This document shows positions 21,249 through 32,841 of a stretch of 64,000 nucleotides of DNA, in pieces. Location: positions 848,216 through 912,215 of the forward strand of contig MU270015.1 of NCBI GenBank assembly GCA_021432635.1, given 5' to 3'. The notes under the pieces are model-generated. The model was not told the DNA's origin. It saw nothing but the letters and a program-made list of their open reading frames with translations, and did not search any database. The translations under genes were made by a program, and so were the position numbers. Origin of the DNA: Thozetella sp. PMI_491 (Eukaryota > Ascomycota > Sordariomycetes > Chaetosphaeriales > Chaetosphaeriaceae). Positions within the stretch are counted from its first letter, which is position 1. The number at the start of each line of letters is the position of its first letter.

Positions 21249-22275
21249 GTCCGCATAAGTAAGATGCCAATCAAGAGTTAGTCCAATCATATCAGCAAGC
21301 AATGCTCAGTCTTATTCCGGGACCCTTGATATCCCCAAGGTGTGTGGTTCCACATCATTATGCGGCTTCTTGCTCCATCTACACGACGACATGCAGTCCG
21401 TAATTGAATCCAAAGAAACACTTCATAACACTGTTCCCAAAGTAATTCGTTTCGTTATGAAAGTCCCAATCTACTCATCTAGTCGTTATTAGATAGTGTG
21501 TAGTCTATAGATTTTTTATTCTGCGAGCTCTCTGCGTTTCTATCCTACGTATAGTTTTCTTCCCAACTAGCCAACTCGTGAATCTATGACCCCTTGTTTT
21601 AGGCTCTTATATCCTACTATTTTTTAGCCTCTTCGAGGTATATACTAATTTTAGTGAGAGTTAGATTAGTAGTTAAATTTGTAAAGACTAGGAAATAATA
21701 GTTGCTATATATTTTCTTCCTCTAATAGCCTGCTTTCTCTGAGAGTCGGTTTTAATTTTCTCTCTTATTTCTTTTTCACACAAGTCCCGTTTTTTTTACC
21801 GCCCTGTATAATAAAACAGAAAAATATTATTAGGTGGAGTAATTTTATACAAAGTGATTTATTTTTAGCAAACCTTAGAAGCTGGGCTGCATTTACAGAA
21901 AAATAAAAACCTGTCAATTCACACCGTAGATACTATACATAATATCTCTAAGCATAGCAAAAAATCCAGTAATAATTATAATTAATTATTAATAGATATA
22001 GCTACTTAGATCTTATCAGGCCTGATAAGCCACAATCAGCTTCTAATATCGAAAATATTTACCTTGCAGAGTAACCTTTAGTAGTTTTGCCGTGCTATTT
22101 AAGAGATTCTAGGTAGTGCAGCAATTGATCCAAGATCCAGCTATTGAAGCTAAGGCAAGAACGAGAGCTATTCGCAGCTACATTTATATTAGAATATCCC
22201 CTGGCCAGCTATCCCTGGCCAGATTTACTGACCAGCTGCTCTAGAAAATATGGGCCTCTTGTACAACAGGTTTCT
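21249..22275. other. Convergent intergenic region with repeat fragment
   Basis: The region is AT-rich from about 21480. A reverse fragment of the dispersed repeat lies at about 21835-21990, listed separately. A 63-codon plus frame at 22144-22335 overlaps the end of the transporter and is not a gene. Confidence 0.5.
21830..22000 (-). repeat. Dispersed repeat, short copy C
   Basis: Read in reverse, this fragment repeats the last 150 bases of copies A and B: a TTACTGGATTTT block, then CTTAGAGATA, TCTACGGTGTGAATTGACAG, GCAGCCCAGCTTCTAAGG and TTGCTAAAAATAAATCACTT. The shared right end TAAATYACYTTGTATAA is kept, while nothing further left is shared. Confidence 0.65.
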
Positions 22276-24096
22276 TTATACGCCGACAGGCCCAAGCGAT
22301 TGGCAGCGATAGTTCCTCCACTCCCTCATGGGTAGGCGGATCGTGTACATCTCGTCGACTTCGGCGGCTGTTCTCGCTTTTGTCTCGGGGATATAGAAGT
22401 AAGACCATATGATCGTTAGAAATACGCATCCCGCAAAGATAAATGAGGTCTTAGCGCCGAGGTTGGCGGCATCTGGGCTCATGAGCTGCGGCACGGCGAA
22501 GGTAGTAATGACGGCAGTGACGTATGACCAGAAAACCGACCACGCCACAGTGGGTTCCCGAAGAGAAAGAGTTGACAGCTCTGTTGGCAGAACAAGAGAT
22601 CTACCCATGACGACGGGGTTAGAATAGTGTAGCAATGTGAGGAGAAAATGTAGAAGAACTCACAATGACCCAAATGAGACCGCGTTGAAGAACCCGAAGA
22701 TGATGAAGACGGAGGCAAGTCCCAATTGCTGAGACTTTGTTGTGAGACCAGCAGTCGCGATGGATCCAGCCGCCAAATTCAGGATAAAGAGAATTGAGAA
22801 ACCCATGAGGGCAACAGGCCGCCGGCCGGCCTTGTCCACAAGAACGGGGCCGACCAGTGTTCCCAGGAACTGCAAACATGTGATAATGACGGTGATCTGG
22901 AAGGCCTGCCCCACCCCACTTTGCACCAAGATGATTGTCGAATAAGTCAGGATGAGAATTTGACCACCGACCTGACTGAGGCAGAGCAACGCGCCGGAGG
23001 TCAATGTGCGGTTTAGGTTTGCCCGATTCAGGATATCCCAGAACCTTATGGCCTTCTTCTGTTGCTCTCCCGCACGAATGGCGGCCTGGTACATCAAAAT
23101 CTCGCTCTCGACAATTTGGACCTTGTTATTCCGAAGCAGCATCAGTGAGCGACGCGCTGAGTCGGGATTGTTGCGTTGCATGTCCCATGCGGGGGACTCT
23201 ACGCAAAGGAATGTCAGTAGTCCTAGCACAATGGGACAGCCCGCCTGCACTGCGAGGGGTATAATAAACTGCCTCTCATCATCAATCTGTTCCGTTCCCC
23301 ATACTAGCGTTGTGGCTAGAATGCCGACTGCAGCTATGCCAGCGTTGCAGAAGCCAATGGCTCTACCACGTACGTGAGCGGGAACGAGTTCTGCTAGATA
23401 TAGGGGCGCCGTTGCAGTAAGAACGCTAACTCCAACGTCTATCACATGCCGTTAGCGCGAAACCATGGAGACAGGATGGCCAAAGTCTAACAATTCCAGA
23501 ACCGTCCGGCGACAAGGGCGGCCATGTTTGGGGCGAAAAGCTGCAGAAACGAGCCCGGTGTATTAAGGGAAAAATACGCAATAATCAAGGTATATTTTCG
23601 ACCAAATCGCTTCATCAGTGGCGGCGCGATGAAAGTACCAATGGCTGCACCGACAAGTGGTACGCATATGAGTAAATTGAGGTTGGTAGCCTGTCCAAGG
23701 ACAAGATTTTGAATCAGCATCACAGCTCGTATCAAACGTGTCTGATGAATACTTGCCGTGAATGATATAGCAGGACTTTGGTACTTGGAAATAAAGAGCG
23801 GCAGCTGCATTAAAGGGCTTGCAAAGTTGTTGTCGTAACCGTAAAGTCCCAGGGACAGCCCAACTATGATCACTACCGGATGTCAGTAACTCCGTTCCCG
23901 GGCTCCGGTGTTTGGCGCAAGGTCTCCATCTCTATCAGCCGAACTGGGGCGAGTATAGGTACATACTACACATCGAAAGCTGCCAGCTCCACCAGCCACT
24001 AGGATAGTTGGCAGTGCCATTCGCGGGGGTCTCAACTGCGTCATGTTCTTTGTCGACATGAACAGTCGAGGGCTTGCTGACGTCTTTGGGGGACAT
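22276..24096 (-). CDS. MFS sugar transporter, 514 aa
   Basis: This is a plasma-membrane sugar porter of the major facilitator superfamily. I read five exons: 24096-23967, 23872-23757, 23690-23492, 23438-22664 and 22600-22276. Family marks appear in order: GLYGYDNNFASP in helix 1, RFGRKYTLI in the loop 2-3, AELVPAHVRGRAIG in the loop 4-5, VESPAW after helix 6 (usually PESPRW), DKAGRRPV in the loop 8-9, and PETKARTAAEVDEMY at the end (usually PETKGRTLEEID). The intron at 23691-23756 would use a GC-AG pair (donor GCAAGT), is 66 nt long and has no stop, so it could also be retained, adding 22 residues. The gene diverges from the esterase at 24464 across 367 bases, suggesting shared control. The substrate cannot be told from sequence; maltose/hexose-type porters are nearest in style. 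Confidence 0.87.
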
Positions 24097-24463
24097 GTTG
24101 AAATGATGCTGAAACTGTGATATCCAGAAGGTTGACAGGTCTTTGGGTGTTCTTATGGTCTAATAAATACCTCCACACTCCCTGAAAGATTTTCTCCGGA
24201 CTTTCATTTTCACTTGCCCGCTTGATTATATGCTCCTTGAAGCGTTCGGGCTAGTGCCCATCCAAGTGGGGAGCCCATGGACGCCCCCGTGGCCCAGAAC
24301 TTCGAAAAGTAGTAGCGCTAGGCAATTTGGGGAATATTCCCGATTCGGAATGGCCCATGGGGAATACTAAAAGGAATCAGCTGAGCTCATGGGGACTTCA
24401 AATACGATTCCAAGTAGCAATTGATCAGGCTCAGTTACCGTCTTTGCACGAAACATCCACGAA
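24097..24463. promoter_or_regulatory. Shared divergent promoter, transporter and esterase
   Basis: These 367 bases separate two divergent start codons. CCGATTCGG at 24340-24348 is an everted CGG pair, the kind of half-site arrangement that Zn2Cys6 regulators bind. An isolated CTCCGGAC lies near 24190. The assignment to a particular regulator is inference. Confidence 0.4.
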
Positions 24464-25897
24464 ATGGCCACTGTTGATGATAACAATCTGCCCTTGACTA
24501 GGGGCAGGCATACCGCAGACATGCCCGAAGAAGCAGATTTGCAGGCTCTAGAGGCCTTTGCTGTGGCGCTCGGGATGAACCCCAACGCCGAAAACAAGCT
24601 TCAGGTGCCAGACATGAACTTCATAAAGGTATGCGCAACGCTACTTTTCTCGAGAACACGGCGAGGCATTGATACGCAGTCAAACAGGAATTGGCCAGTC
24701 TGCCGATCAATTTTGCCGAGATTCCACCAGGCACTGATGTGAAGGCTATGCGTCAATGGATCAGTGAAGTGTTTATGGCAGGAAACCTTGCCGAGCATCG
24801 AGCTAGGTTTGAAGTCCAGCGGCGTCGGCCTAAATGCAAAGCTGATAAGACCATCATCTCGATACCATGCTCAGAGGACAGCAATGAAGCGTTCGACCTT
24901 TGGATTTACGAGCCTCACGCCGAGGGAGCGTCCGAGACGTCTCAACGACCCATCATTCTCATGCTTCACGGAGGTGGCTGGATTCATGGCAATCCACTGG
25001 GTGATGAACGTCAGTATAGCCTCAGAAATTGTGACATGTCACAAAAATTTCCTAAAACGTCTCTAGCAATTGCCGAATTGTTTGTGTCAGAACTTGACGC
25101 CGTAGTGATTGGCGTGGATTACAGGCTTTCTCCCGAATACCAGTTTCCGGCACCACTGGACGATTGCAGCGCTGTCCTGAAATGGGTATATATGCCTTAT
25201 CACGAAGAAAGGATCACCCTATGCTGACTGATACTGGAAGGTCAATGAAAATGCAGCCAAGTACCGTATTGACCGCGCGCGTGTAGGACTATGGGGTGCC
25301 TCTGCGGGAGGGAACCTTGCAGCTGCACTCGCCCTTCGCTACGCCGAGTCCCGGAAAAATACAAAGAGCGAGTTGACTATATCGCTGGTCAGCTTGGTGG
25401 TGCCAGTCACTGCCCATCCCGGAGCATATAATTCATTTCAAGAACACAGACCTTTCCCGGAAAGCCCACAGGAGGCGCTCTTTGCAGGCCAACACCCACC
25501 CCCTGCACCGGTAGTTGAAGAATTTGACAAGTTATACAGTGAGTACCTGCTAAGATACGAATTACACGCAGCCCTTTGGCTCAAGTTTGCTGAATGTTAT
25601 GTCGTAGAGCTTTACACAGGAGAAGACCAGGACCCTTGTGGCCCGCTCGTTTCTCCACTGCTTGCCCAGCCAACTTCGCATCACCCGTCCACATATATCA
25701 CTGTTGCGGCGTGCGACTTTCTAAGATCACAGGGTCAGGCATACGCAGAGCTACTTCGCTCATCTGGAGTGCAGGTGGAAGAGGACATACTGCCCGGTGT
25801 TCCGCACACATTCACATTTTCTCTGAATACCAACGTAGCACAAGGGTGGCTGGAGAGACAGGTAGCTGCTTTTGCAAAGGCTTTTCATATCGTTTAG
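24464..25897 (+). CDS. HSL-family alpha/beta hydrolase (esterase), 397 aa
   Basis: This is probably a cytosolic esterase of the hormone-sensitive-lipase family. Exons by hand: 24464-24628, 24688-25009, 25067-25185, 25241-25538 and 25608-25897. The oxyanion motif HGGGW is at residues 149-153. VDYRLSPEYQFPAPLDD follows, the nucleophile motif GASAGG has Ser at about 223, and the likely catalytic His lies in GVPHTFTF near the C-terminus. Introns 2 (25010-25066, 57 nt) and 4 (25539-25607, 69 nt) are multiples of three without stop codons, so their removal rests on their splice sites (GTCAGT/CTCTAG and GTGAGT/CGTAG), on branch-like CTAAA and GCTGAA, and on a better family fit when removed. There is no signal peptide. 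It diverges from the transporter and is followed by a convergent regulator, so it may free acids or sugars from an imported ester. Confidence 0.83.
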
Positions 25898-26217
25898 ACT
25901 GTGTCAAAAGACTATGATAGTGGAATAGGTTCAGAATCGTGATTGGAAATTAAGAAATCTACGCTTCCGCCAAGCCTCGTCTCCTGGGGGGCATTGGGCA
26001 CAAGGATATATGCCAGCACTCGGATTAACGCATTTGGGAGTAATTACAAACATAACCGTGAACGGAAGTCTTATTGAGCTAGACAGTAGAGAACTACGTA
26101 GCGTCACGGTAGATAATACCTAGATGGTAATTCTGGAGGACTGTGGCCGCAGACTAGGTATTCCATCTATATAATAGCATCAACCTATCTTACCACTTTC
26201 ATTACAGGTCACATTGA
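25898..26217. other. Convergent 3' intergenic spacer
   Basis: These 320 bases hold the 3' ends of the esterase and the regulator. No frame, repeat or RNA gene is visible. Confidence 0.5.
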
Positions 26218-28127
26218 TTAACCCGTGAAAAATTCTGCTGATGGCTCCTCAGCCAATGCCCAACTGAACAGATCTGAGTTTATTAACTCTGTAGGTGCCG
26301 GCTCCGCCGATGCAACACGGCCAGCAGGTAGAACGTGCCGGTGGTCTGTACGCTTGTTTTGCAATCCAAGAGTTCGTGGAATTGATAATTCATGTGGAAG
26401 AATGCTCGTCAGGAGAGGAGCATACTGCCGTTCGTGGTCCTCTCTCATAATCGCTCCTACAAGACCATGCAAAACATGTTGGCACTCTCCTCGAATGGCT
26501 AGTTTGTTGATGTTCTGCGCCAGTCCGGCGAGCTTTGCCAATCCGATGATCCTTAACTCGCCATCTTTCAAGGCACATGTCCATGACATTGCGATAATGC
26601 CAATAGACTCGAGAGATGCCTGCGACACAGGACTTGACACCCGGCCGACGGCAAGATTCTGTGTTAGTTTGGACGAAAGCTGCCATTGCCGTGTAATAAG
26701 AACATCTGCCGCTTGTATCCTAGAATATTGATGTTGTTCAGGGACTGTTGCTCTGAATATAATTTCCATATTACCCTGAGACTCCGCAGGAATATGTTCT
26801 AGCCCATCGGAATCCTCTGCGAGATTTATCCGAGTGAGAATGTCTAGAAGATGTGCAGCCACCTCGCCAGTTTTCGTGAGCTCATGATAGGATTGCCGTG
26901 ATGAACATTGTGCTGCTACAGCTGATGGATTGAGCGCTCTAACTCTTCTGGTTTTAGTGCCGTATAGGGCCACAGTCGCTGTCTCTGTGTTGAACAAAAC
27001 CTGCCCCATCCGAGTCGTCCTCCATGCCTCTTCCTCGTTGAACGGGAGGCCCGCTTCGAACAGGTTGAGAGCTTCGTCCAGATACAGGAACGCCCGATTA
27101 TGTTTGTCCAAAACATTATAAGCGGTAAACAAGAACAAGGCACAGGCGACTGCATCTAACGTCGGGGGGTCGGAGAAGTCGTATGTCAACCGCGATGCCT
27201 CGACTTGTCGGATGAGACTGCATACTTCGTCCTTGTTCCTGGATCCGATGCGGTACGAGGCTGCGGCGTTCAACAGACGCATGGAGAGGAGTAGAGTGCG
27301 GAGGCTTGGTAGAGCGGTCCAGTCCGGCTCAGCCACAATGCGAGCAGCAACGTCCAAATATGAGATAATGGGAAACACCACATACATACTGTCAAAGAAC
27401 TCGTCAATGACGACCCAGATGCTATCACTGCTCGGATCGCGTGCAGTCTGGAATAGGTCGCTTTTAGGGGAGCTCGCGCGCACATTATAAGAGTGCGCAT
27501 CCATGTCGTATGCTTCTATGTTGTCAAGCGGCGACAACCATACTCTCTCGCGTGGGGATCTGTCAGACTGGGGACTGAGAGTTTCCCCGCCGTTCAACAT
27601 TGCGGATGGGAGATTTTGGTAGTAGGAACTCGGCAGGTTCCAACCCGACGACTCGGTTGGAGACGTAGCAACGACCGTGGAGCTATGTTGAGGAGGCTCT
27701 GGCAGAGGCGAGCCGAGTTCAGGTTGTTGGTGCAGGTCAATCATCTCTTCGCAACGGCCCAGCTTTGTTAAACCCGCGTCCCTGTATTCATCTATGGTGA
27801 GTTTCTGCATCATTGATGTGCCAAGGGGAGCAGACCGTCATACAGTTTTCTCGGCCGACCGCGCCTGGCGCGCTGCTCGAGATATGTACATTTCAACTGG
27901 CCCTCCTTGCATTGACGGCAACCAGGGCGAATCTGGTGTGTAAGGGAATCAGTTCCATTTTCCAGGGGCCGGCACTAAGTGATAAATTAGTAGGGTATTC
28001 TTTTCGAGCTGGTTAGACAGTCCCCAAGTACCTTGACTTTCAGTGCGCGACATCTGTCACAGGCACGCGTCTGTTTGGGTGGTCGAGTTTGTGGAGATGA
28101 AGGTGGAAGCGAGAATGTGACAAACAT
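26218..28127 (-). CDS. Zn2Cys6 transcription factor, 596 aa
   Basis: This nuclear zinc-cluster regulator sits between two esterase genes. Exons by hand: 28127-28032 (ATG, MFVTFSLPPSSP...ACDRCRALKVK), 27974-27844 and 27781-26218. Intron 1 (57 nt) has a perfect TACTAAT branch site 14 bases before CTTAG. Intron 2 (62 nt) runs from GTATGA to TACAG and removes an in-frame TGA. Joined, they give C23-x2-C26-x6-C33-x17-C51-x2-C54-x6-C61 followed by TYLEQRARRGRPRK. That is the zinc cluster with an unusually long linker and a basic tail of the kind seen in MAL/AmyR-like regulators. The remainder (about residues 190-520) is the fungal-specific transcription factor domain (FFDSMYVVFPIISYLDV, ALFLFTAYNVLDKHNRAF). 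It diverges from the carboxylesterase across 826 bases and probably regulates the transporter-esterase block. Confidence 0.85.
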
Positions 28128-28953
28128 TTGATCTTCGGAGGGAGCGCGTACCAAGGATAGGCAGTGGCGGGGAACGGTGCACAGCGTCGGTGGAATGAGA
28201 GGTAGTATGCAAGGTCGTGGACATCCCTCCAGAGGAAGCGACTAGCTTTCGCTTAACGGGCCGGGGAGCAGAGCGTGCGGGGGCGGGGATGGGGCAAATT
28301 ACGGGGTCCACCTGACATGCTGTTCATTTGAAGGTGGCGCGCTATGGAGTTCTCGTGCCGGACTAGACGCCTTGTGACTAGCTGCGCAACTAAGTGTGCT
28401 GAGGAGAGGGGAAAGGTCCATGGCCTCGGCTAAGCCAGCCATTGACCCAGATCCCCTGATTCTCTCTACACGATGCATGTCGGACTGACAGACCCTGGAG
28501 AGCCTCTGCGGATATCCGATAGGCCACCAAAAAAGTCACCTGCTTAAGGAAAGTCGATGGATTGTGTCTTGTGTCTAGTCATCTCGCAAAGAATAACTCA
28601 CCTACTGGGCCCACACTACTTTGAATGGACCATGAGAAACAAGCCTTCTTTCATCGGGGACGCTACGACCCAATGGGGAATTTCCCAATTGGATATTCTC
28701 CATTCGATTAGCGCGTCCTGTGTGGACGAGGGCAACCGCCTCCTTATGAAAAGCTCTCGAGAGCTTAAAGGCGATTCGGTATTTTTGTTTATCCGTAGCT
28801 GGGTACTCTACCTCTATGGCGACAGCTTTACGGCAGTATAAACAAGCAACCAACAACTCGAGCAGCGAGAGAGAGAGAGCGCGTAGCCTTCCTTTCACTC
28901 GGACTTGTTGAGTACCTACCACACTAGTCCAGCAACCTCCTTAACCAGCAGCT
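28128..28953. promoter_or_regulatory. Divergent promoter, regulator and carboxylesterase
   Basis: These 826 bases lie between two divergent start codons. CGGATATCCG at 28509-28518 is a perfect palindrome of the form CGG-N4-CCG, a typical zinc-cluster binding layout. A TATA-like GTATAAAC lies near 28838, about 115 bases before the carboxylesterase ATG. Small frames on both strands here (28557-28841, 28057-28311, 28602-28922) have no motifs; the 28057-28311 one is a shadow of the regulator's first exon. Confidence 0.45.
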
Positions 28954-30837
28954 ATGAGTGAAGCAGTAAATGCATCATCAAAATCACCCAGGCCAGTGTA
29001 CGCAGGGCCGATGTTCAAATTCACACATCCTCAACTCGGCGAACTCACTGGTCGTCTCATCGAATCATCCCGTTTCTCGGGCTCCGCAGCGGTGCAGTTC
29101 CGCTCGATTCCATACGCCACTGTCCCAGCACGTTTCCTCCCTTCGACTCCCCTAGACAACATTCCTCTTGGGTTCGACAGCCGACCGCACCGAGACTTCG
29201 TAGACTTTGGCGCAGCATGCCCGCAACCAGGAGGAACATCTCCGAGGTGGTTTGACCCCTACGGCGGTCCGTTGGAAGACGATAAACACTTAGAGTTCAA
29301 TGAATTCACTTGCCTGAGCTTGACTATATCTGTGCCGGCATCGCAGCTTGGCAGACGCAAAGCGAAAGAGAAACTCCCGGTAATGGTTTATATCCACGGC
29401 GGCGGTGCCCAAGACGGCATGGGACACGTCGACGGACTTCACTCCAACGCCCCGCTGGCGTCCTTCGCTGCCTCGATCTCGCAACCAGTAATTACTGTGA
29501 ACATTGGCTACAGACTGAATTGGCTGGGTAGTCTGGTGTGCCAAGACATGCTGGACGAATACAGTGCGCATCCAACTAGTCCACTCGGTCCGTTCAACCT
29601 GAGTCTTCAAGACCAGCGCAATGCTTTTGCTTGGATCCACAAATATATCGAAGGATTTGGTGGCGATGTCGCTCAGATATGTGCTTTCGGCGAATCGGCG
29701 GGGAGCATCTTTCTCGTCTACCACATATGTGGCTCATCAGAGCCACTTTTTCAGCGTGTCATCCTACAATCTGGCATGGTAATCGGGGATCTGCCACTCG
29801 AAGAAAAGGAGGCCGAATATCAATCATTACTGAAGTATCTCAACATAGAACATACCACAGCAGCGGAAAGGTTAGAGGCACTCAGGAAAGTCGATTGCGA
29901 AATCTTGTCGAGGCTGCCGGGGTCCCATATGACTCCCTATGTTGGCTCGATACCAGGGGTCAAGATTCAAGACTCCTTGTTCACCCGGGGCGCACCAACC
30001 AGCTCGAATCAAAGAAACTTAATCTTGACTTGCAAGTGGCTGGGAGACATGATGGTGGGCGATACTTTTTGGGAAGGGGATATTTTCGCCGCACCTTTGC
30101 GGGCGTGCCCAGTACTCACATTCGTCGAGACTGTGAGGTCACTATTCCCGAGCCCAGAAGCGGAAGAACTCCTTGATGCGTACAGAATCCCCATTGAAGA
30201 AACCCCAGACATGAGTTGCGTTTGGATACAGATGTCGATGTTTCTGGGGGATATGATATTCTCCGCCGAGTATGACGCACTGGCTAGGGCGGCGGCTGCT
30301 AGTGGCAATCACCGCAACGTATATCGCTATTCTTTTGCGTTGTCCAATCCTTTCCCTGGGAGCGGTCACAGTTTTGTTGTCGGCCACCATTTCGTTGACA
30401 TCCTGTTTGTTTTCTTGACGCTCGTGGATCGATATCCTACACGCCGCAACCACTGGTTGGAACGCCAGGCGTGCGAAACAGCGCGTCGATGGATCTTGTT
30501 CGCCAATGGAGAAGAGCCGTGGTCCCCTTTCTTTACGCCAAGAGATGGATCTATCAATATGGCCAAGATCGCAGTTTGCGACGACATCACGGGCTGGACA
30601 GTACGCACTCTCCAGAGCGACGAAGAGCTTAGTAAAGGAGACCCTTGGGGGGAGCGGAGATACACGGGGTGGAAAGCTTTTGCCGCCGCTTTCCATGCTC
30701 TTAGGAATAGTATGGAAGGGGATGGTGCAGTTGATAAAGATCAGAAGGTTAATGCGGCCAAACTAAAGCTCTTGCAGCTGTCTGTCGGGCCATTGATTGC
30801 TAGAGTACCAAGTATCCACAAGCCACCAGCGCCGTAA
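28954..30837 (+). CDS. Type B carboxylesterase, 627 aa
   Basis: This intronless gene encodes a serine carboxylesterase of the cholinesterase/lipase fold, which splits carboxylic esters. The oxyanion loop HGGG is at residues 148-151. VNIGYRLNWLG follows, then LSLQDQRNAFAWIHKYIEGFGGD. The nucleophile elbow is FGESAGS, with Ser248. A likely catalytic His lies in GHSFVVGHHFVDILF (about 470-484), where this family usually has a G-x-x-H-x-x-D/E pattern. There is no clear signal peptide: the N-terminus is polar (MSEAVNASSKSPRPV), so the enzyme is probably intracellular, unlike secreted family members. It diverges from the zinc-cluster regulator and, with the nearby HSL-type esterase and transporter, forms a likely co-regulated ester-use or detoxification block. 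Confidence 0.9.
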   Translation: MSEAVNASSKSPRPVYAGPMFKFTHPQLGELTGRLIESSRFSGSAAVQFRSIPYATVPARFLPSTPLDNIPLGFDSRPHRDFVDFGAACPQPGGTSPRWFDPYGGPLEDDKHLEFNEFTCLSLTISVPASQLGRRKAKEKLPVMVYIHGGGAQDGMGHVDGLHSNAPLASFAASISQPVITVNIGYRLNWLGSLVCQDMLDEYSAHPTSPLGPFNLSLQDQRNAFAWIHKYIEGFGGDVAQICAFGESAGSIFLVYHICGSSEPLFQRVILQSGMVIGDLPLEEKEAEYQSLLKYLNIEHTTAAERLEALRKVDCEILSRLPGSHMTPYVGSIPGVKIQDSLFTRGAPTSSNQRNLILTCKWLGDMMVGDTFWEGDIFAAPLRACPVLTFVETVRSLFPSPEAEELLDAYRIPIEETPDMSCVWIQMSMFLGDMIFSAEYDALARAAAASGNHRNVYRYSFALSNPFPGSGHSFVVGHHFVDILFVFLTLVDRYPTRRNHWLERQACETARRWILFANGEEPWSPFFTPRDGSINMAKIAVCDDITGWTVRTLQSDEELSKGDPWGERRYTGWKAFAAAFHALRNSMEGDGAVDKDQKVNAAKLKLLQLSVGPLIARVPSIHKPPAP

Positions 30838-32841
30838 GATACCGCGTTACCTAGCCTACCCCTAGTATTTAGATTAGGAGATAGTTTCTAGAAATAACCC
30901 TTAACAATGAGTAAGTACCCCACTCTTCTATTCCAGCTATTATTACGAGTCTAAATACTTGAATAGCTACCCCTTTCTTTGTAGGCTTACTTTTGACAAA
31001 AGCTGCTCTAAGATATAATGAGTCGCTTATGTTGTTTATAGTGCTTATCTGCTTAAACTGTGAGAGTGAGCACTTTAGAGATATGTATTTAATATTTATT
31101 AACTATTATTATAGCTGTAAAAAGGGAAACTAGAATAGGTTTTATCTTAGCAATAGATTTACTAAATATATTATATGAGGATTTATAAGTAGATTAGCAT
31201 GTCAGGTGTGAAAATTATTTATAGTGTCAGATAATAATAAGGAAGATATTTAAAATTTAAAATAAGAAGCTTATACAGTAGCTACTCTTTTATTCTCTTA
31301 GGCCTAGCCTATTAAAGAAAGATTATTACTGATTAAGTTATCTTAACTGTAACACCTTTTTCTAGGGCTTTCATACCATAGTATGACTAAAGCTATCACA
31401 AGGTTGCTACAGTGTGGCTAAGCCTTACTATAATTACATATTGCTGGGAGTGCATAACTGTGGTGGCTTTGCTAACTTTAATAGGTGTTGTATGTAACAG
31501 AAGCTGATTGTCGCTCGTTAGCCCTGAGTGGCTGCATCTGTCAACGAGAAGTAGATCAATTGTGCTCATTACTAGATTTCACTGTGCTTAGAGATACCGG
31601 GCATTTTATCTACTGTACGGATTGACGGGTTTGACGGGTTTTCATTTTTTTCTGTGTGCGCAGCCCAACTTTTAGGGCTTGCTAAAGATAAATTACTCTA
31701 CATATTAAATACAATACATCAATAATACATCGATTTAATACTCTATATCAAACCTTCCTCTAATAATTTATCATATAATATTCTAAACTTATATTGAGTT
31801 TAGTGTGAAGAGAGTGGAAAGAGTAAGGATTCGGGGTGGCAGTGGCAGGGCTTAACCTGAGATTATTCGATAGATTATCGCAATTTTAACAGAGCAACAG
31901 CATAGCTTATAATAGTCACCTCTGGGATAAAGGCTGGGAGCGAGGTTACATCTGGGTAGACTCGAGCAAGGCATCTAGCCGGGTCACGGACTGACTCAGA
32001 CAAGGCAATCAAGATGCGATCACGTGAGCATTGCACACCCTGAAACTACCTGCGCATTCGGACCCCTATCCTTCGAGCTAGACCAAGGCGGACAGCCCCT
32101 CAGAACCCATAGTGTATGCATCAGGCATCTCCGTTGTATTCTAACTAATAGGACATAGCGTGCCGGGCCTTCCTGGCATCCAGAGCGCTAATACATTGTG
32201 CATTCGAACTTAACCAAGCTAGGTAATAAGCGTAAATTCTCCCACTGGCTCCAGATGGCCCCAGAACGTGTCGTAAGGAGTGCCCGCCGGGCAGATAAGA
32301 AGACCCACTACCGAAGCACAGCATACGCAACGACGGGATTCCGGCTAGACCTAGGCTGCATAGAGACAACAGTCACTCCGTCCCCGAAGAATTGGCCATG
32401 CGAATGCGACCAAGCCTATGTCCACTGTCCGACTTGGCCTTGTACATTGACTATCACTGGTTTAAATCCCTGGAACACTCTGCAGGCGTGCAAACTATAT
32501 CTTGGCAGGCCCCACTCCATTACCCCCGCAGCGCCTATTAATTATCAAATCAGTAGCCGTAACGTATCGTTGACTAGTACGGAGAACTTATCGCATCGAG
32601 GGCTCGCATCCTGAGAACACGTCGCAAGTCAGTATGGTCCAATTATTCAACCGTTCATTCTTCAAGATCCAACACCTGAAGAATATATATAACGCTAAAC
32701 ATGCAATACTGGCTCGTGTTCAGCCTGTCATCACCTATTAGTCACTCCTCCTTATCTGCTTTCATTCCTAAGAGACATCTCAGTTACACTATCTAAAACA
32801 TTACCCGGTACTCGAAAAGCGATTCGACCCAATAAAGCACA
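30838..32841. other. Intergenic with long repeat copy, no gene
   Basis: Apart from dispersed-repeat copy B (31108-31720), this is AT-rich DNA up to about 31850, then mixed sequence. A 138-codon plus frame at 32198-32614 starts at GTG, has no motif and no known family look, and is not called. A TATATATAA at 32685-32693 is a candidate TATA region about 150 bases before the next gene. Confidence 0.5.
31108..31720 (+). repeat. Dispersed repeat, long copy B
   Basis: It matches 14565-15140 in the same orientation. It carries about 130 extra bases near its left end (about 31155-31245) that copy A lacks, and is more AT-biased there, consistent with RIP. It ends with the shared GATAAATTACTCT. It has no coding capacity. 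Confidence 0.7.

Noticed and set aside
32198-32614. 138-codon plus-strand frame
   Set aside because: Starts at GTG, has no domain, and its composition is like the surrounding non-coding DNA.
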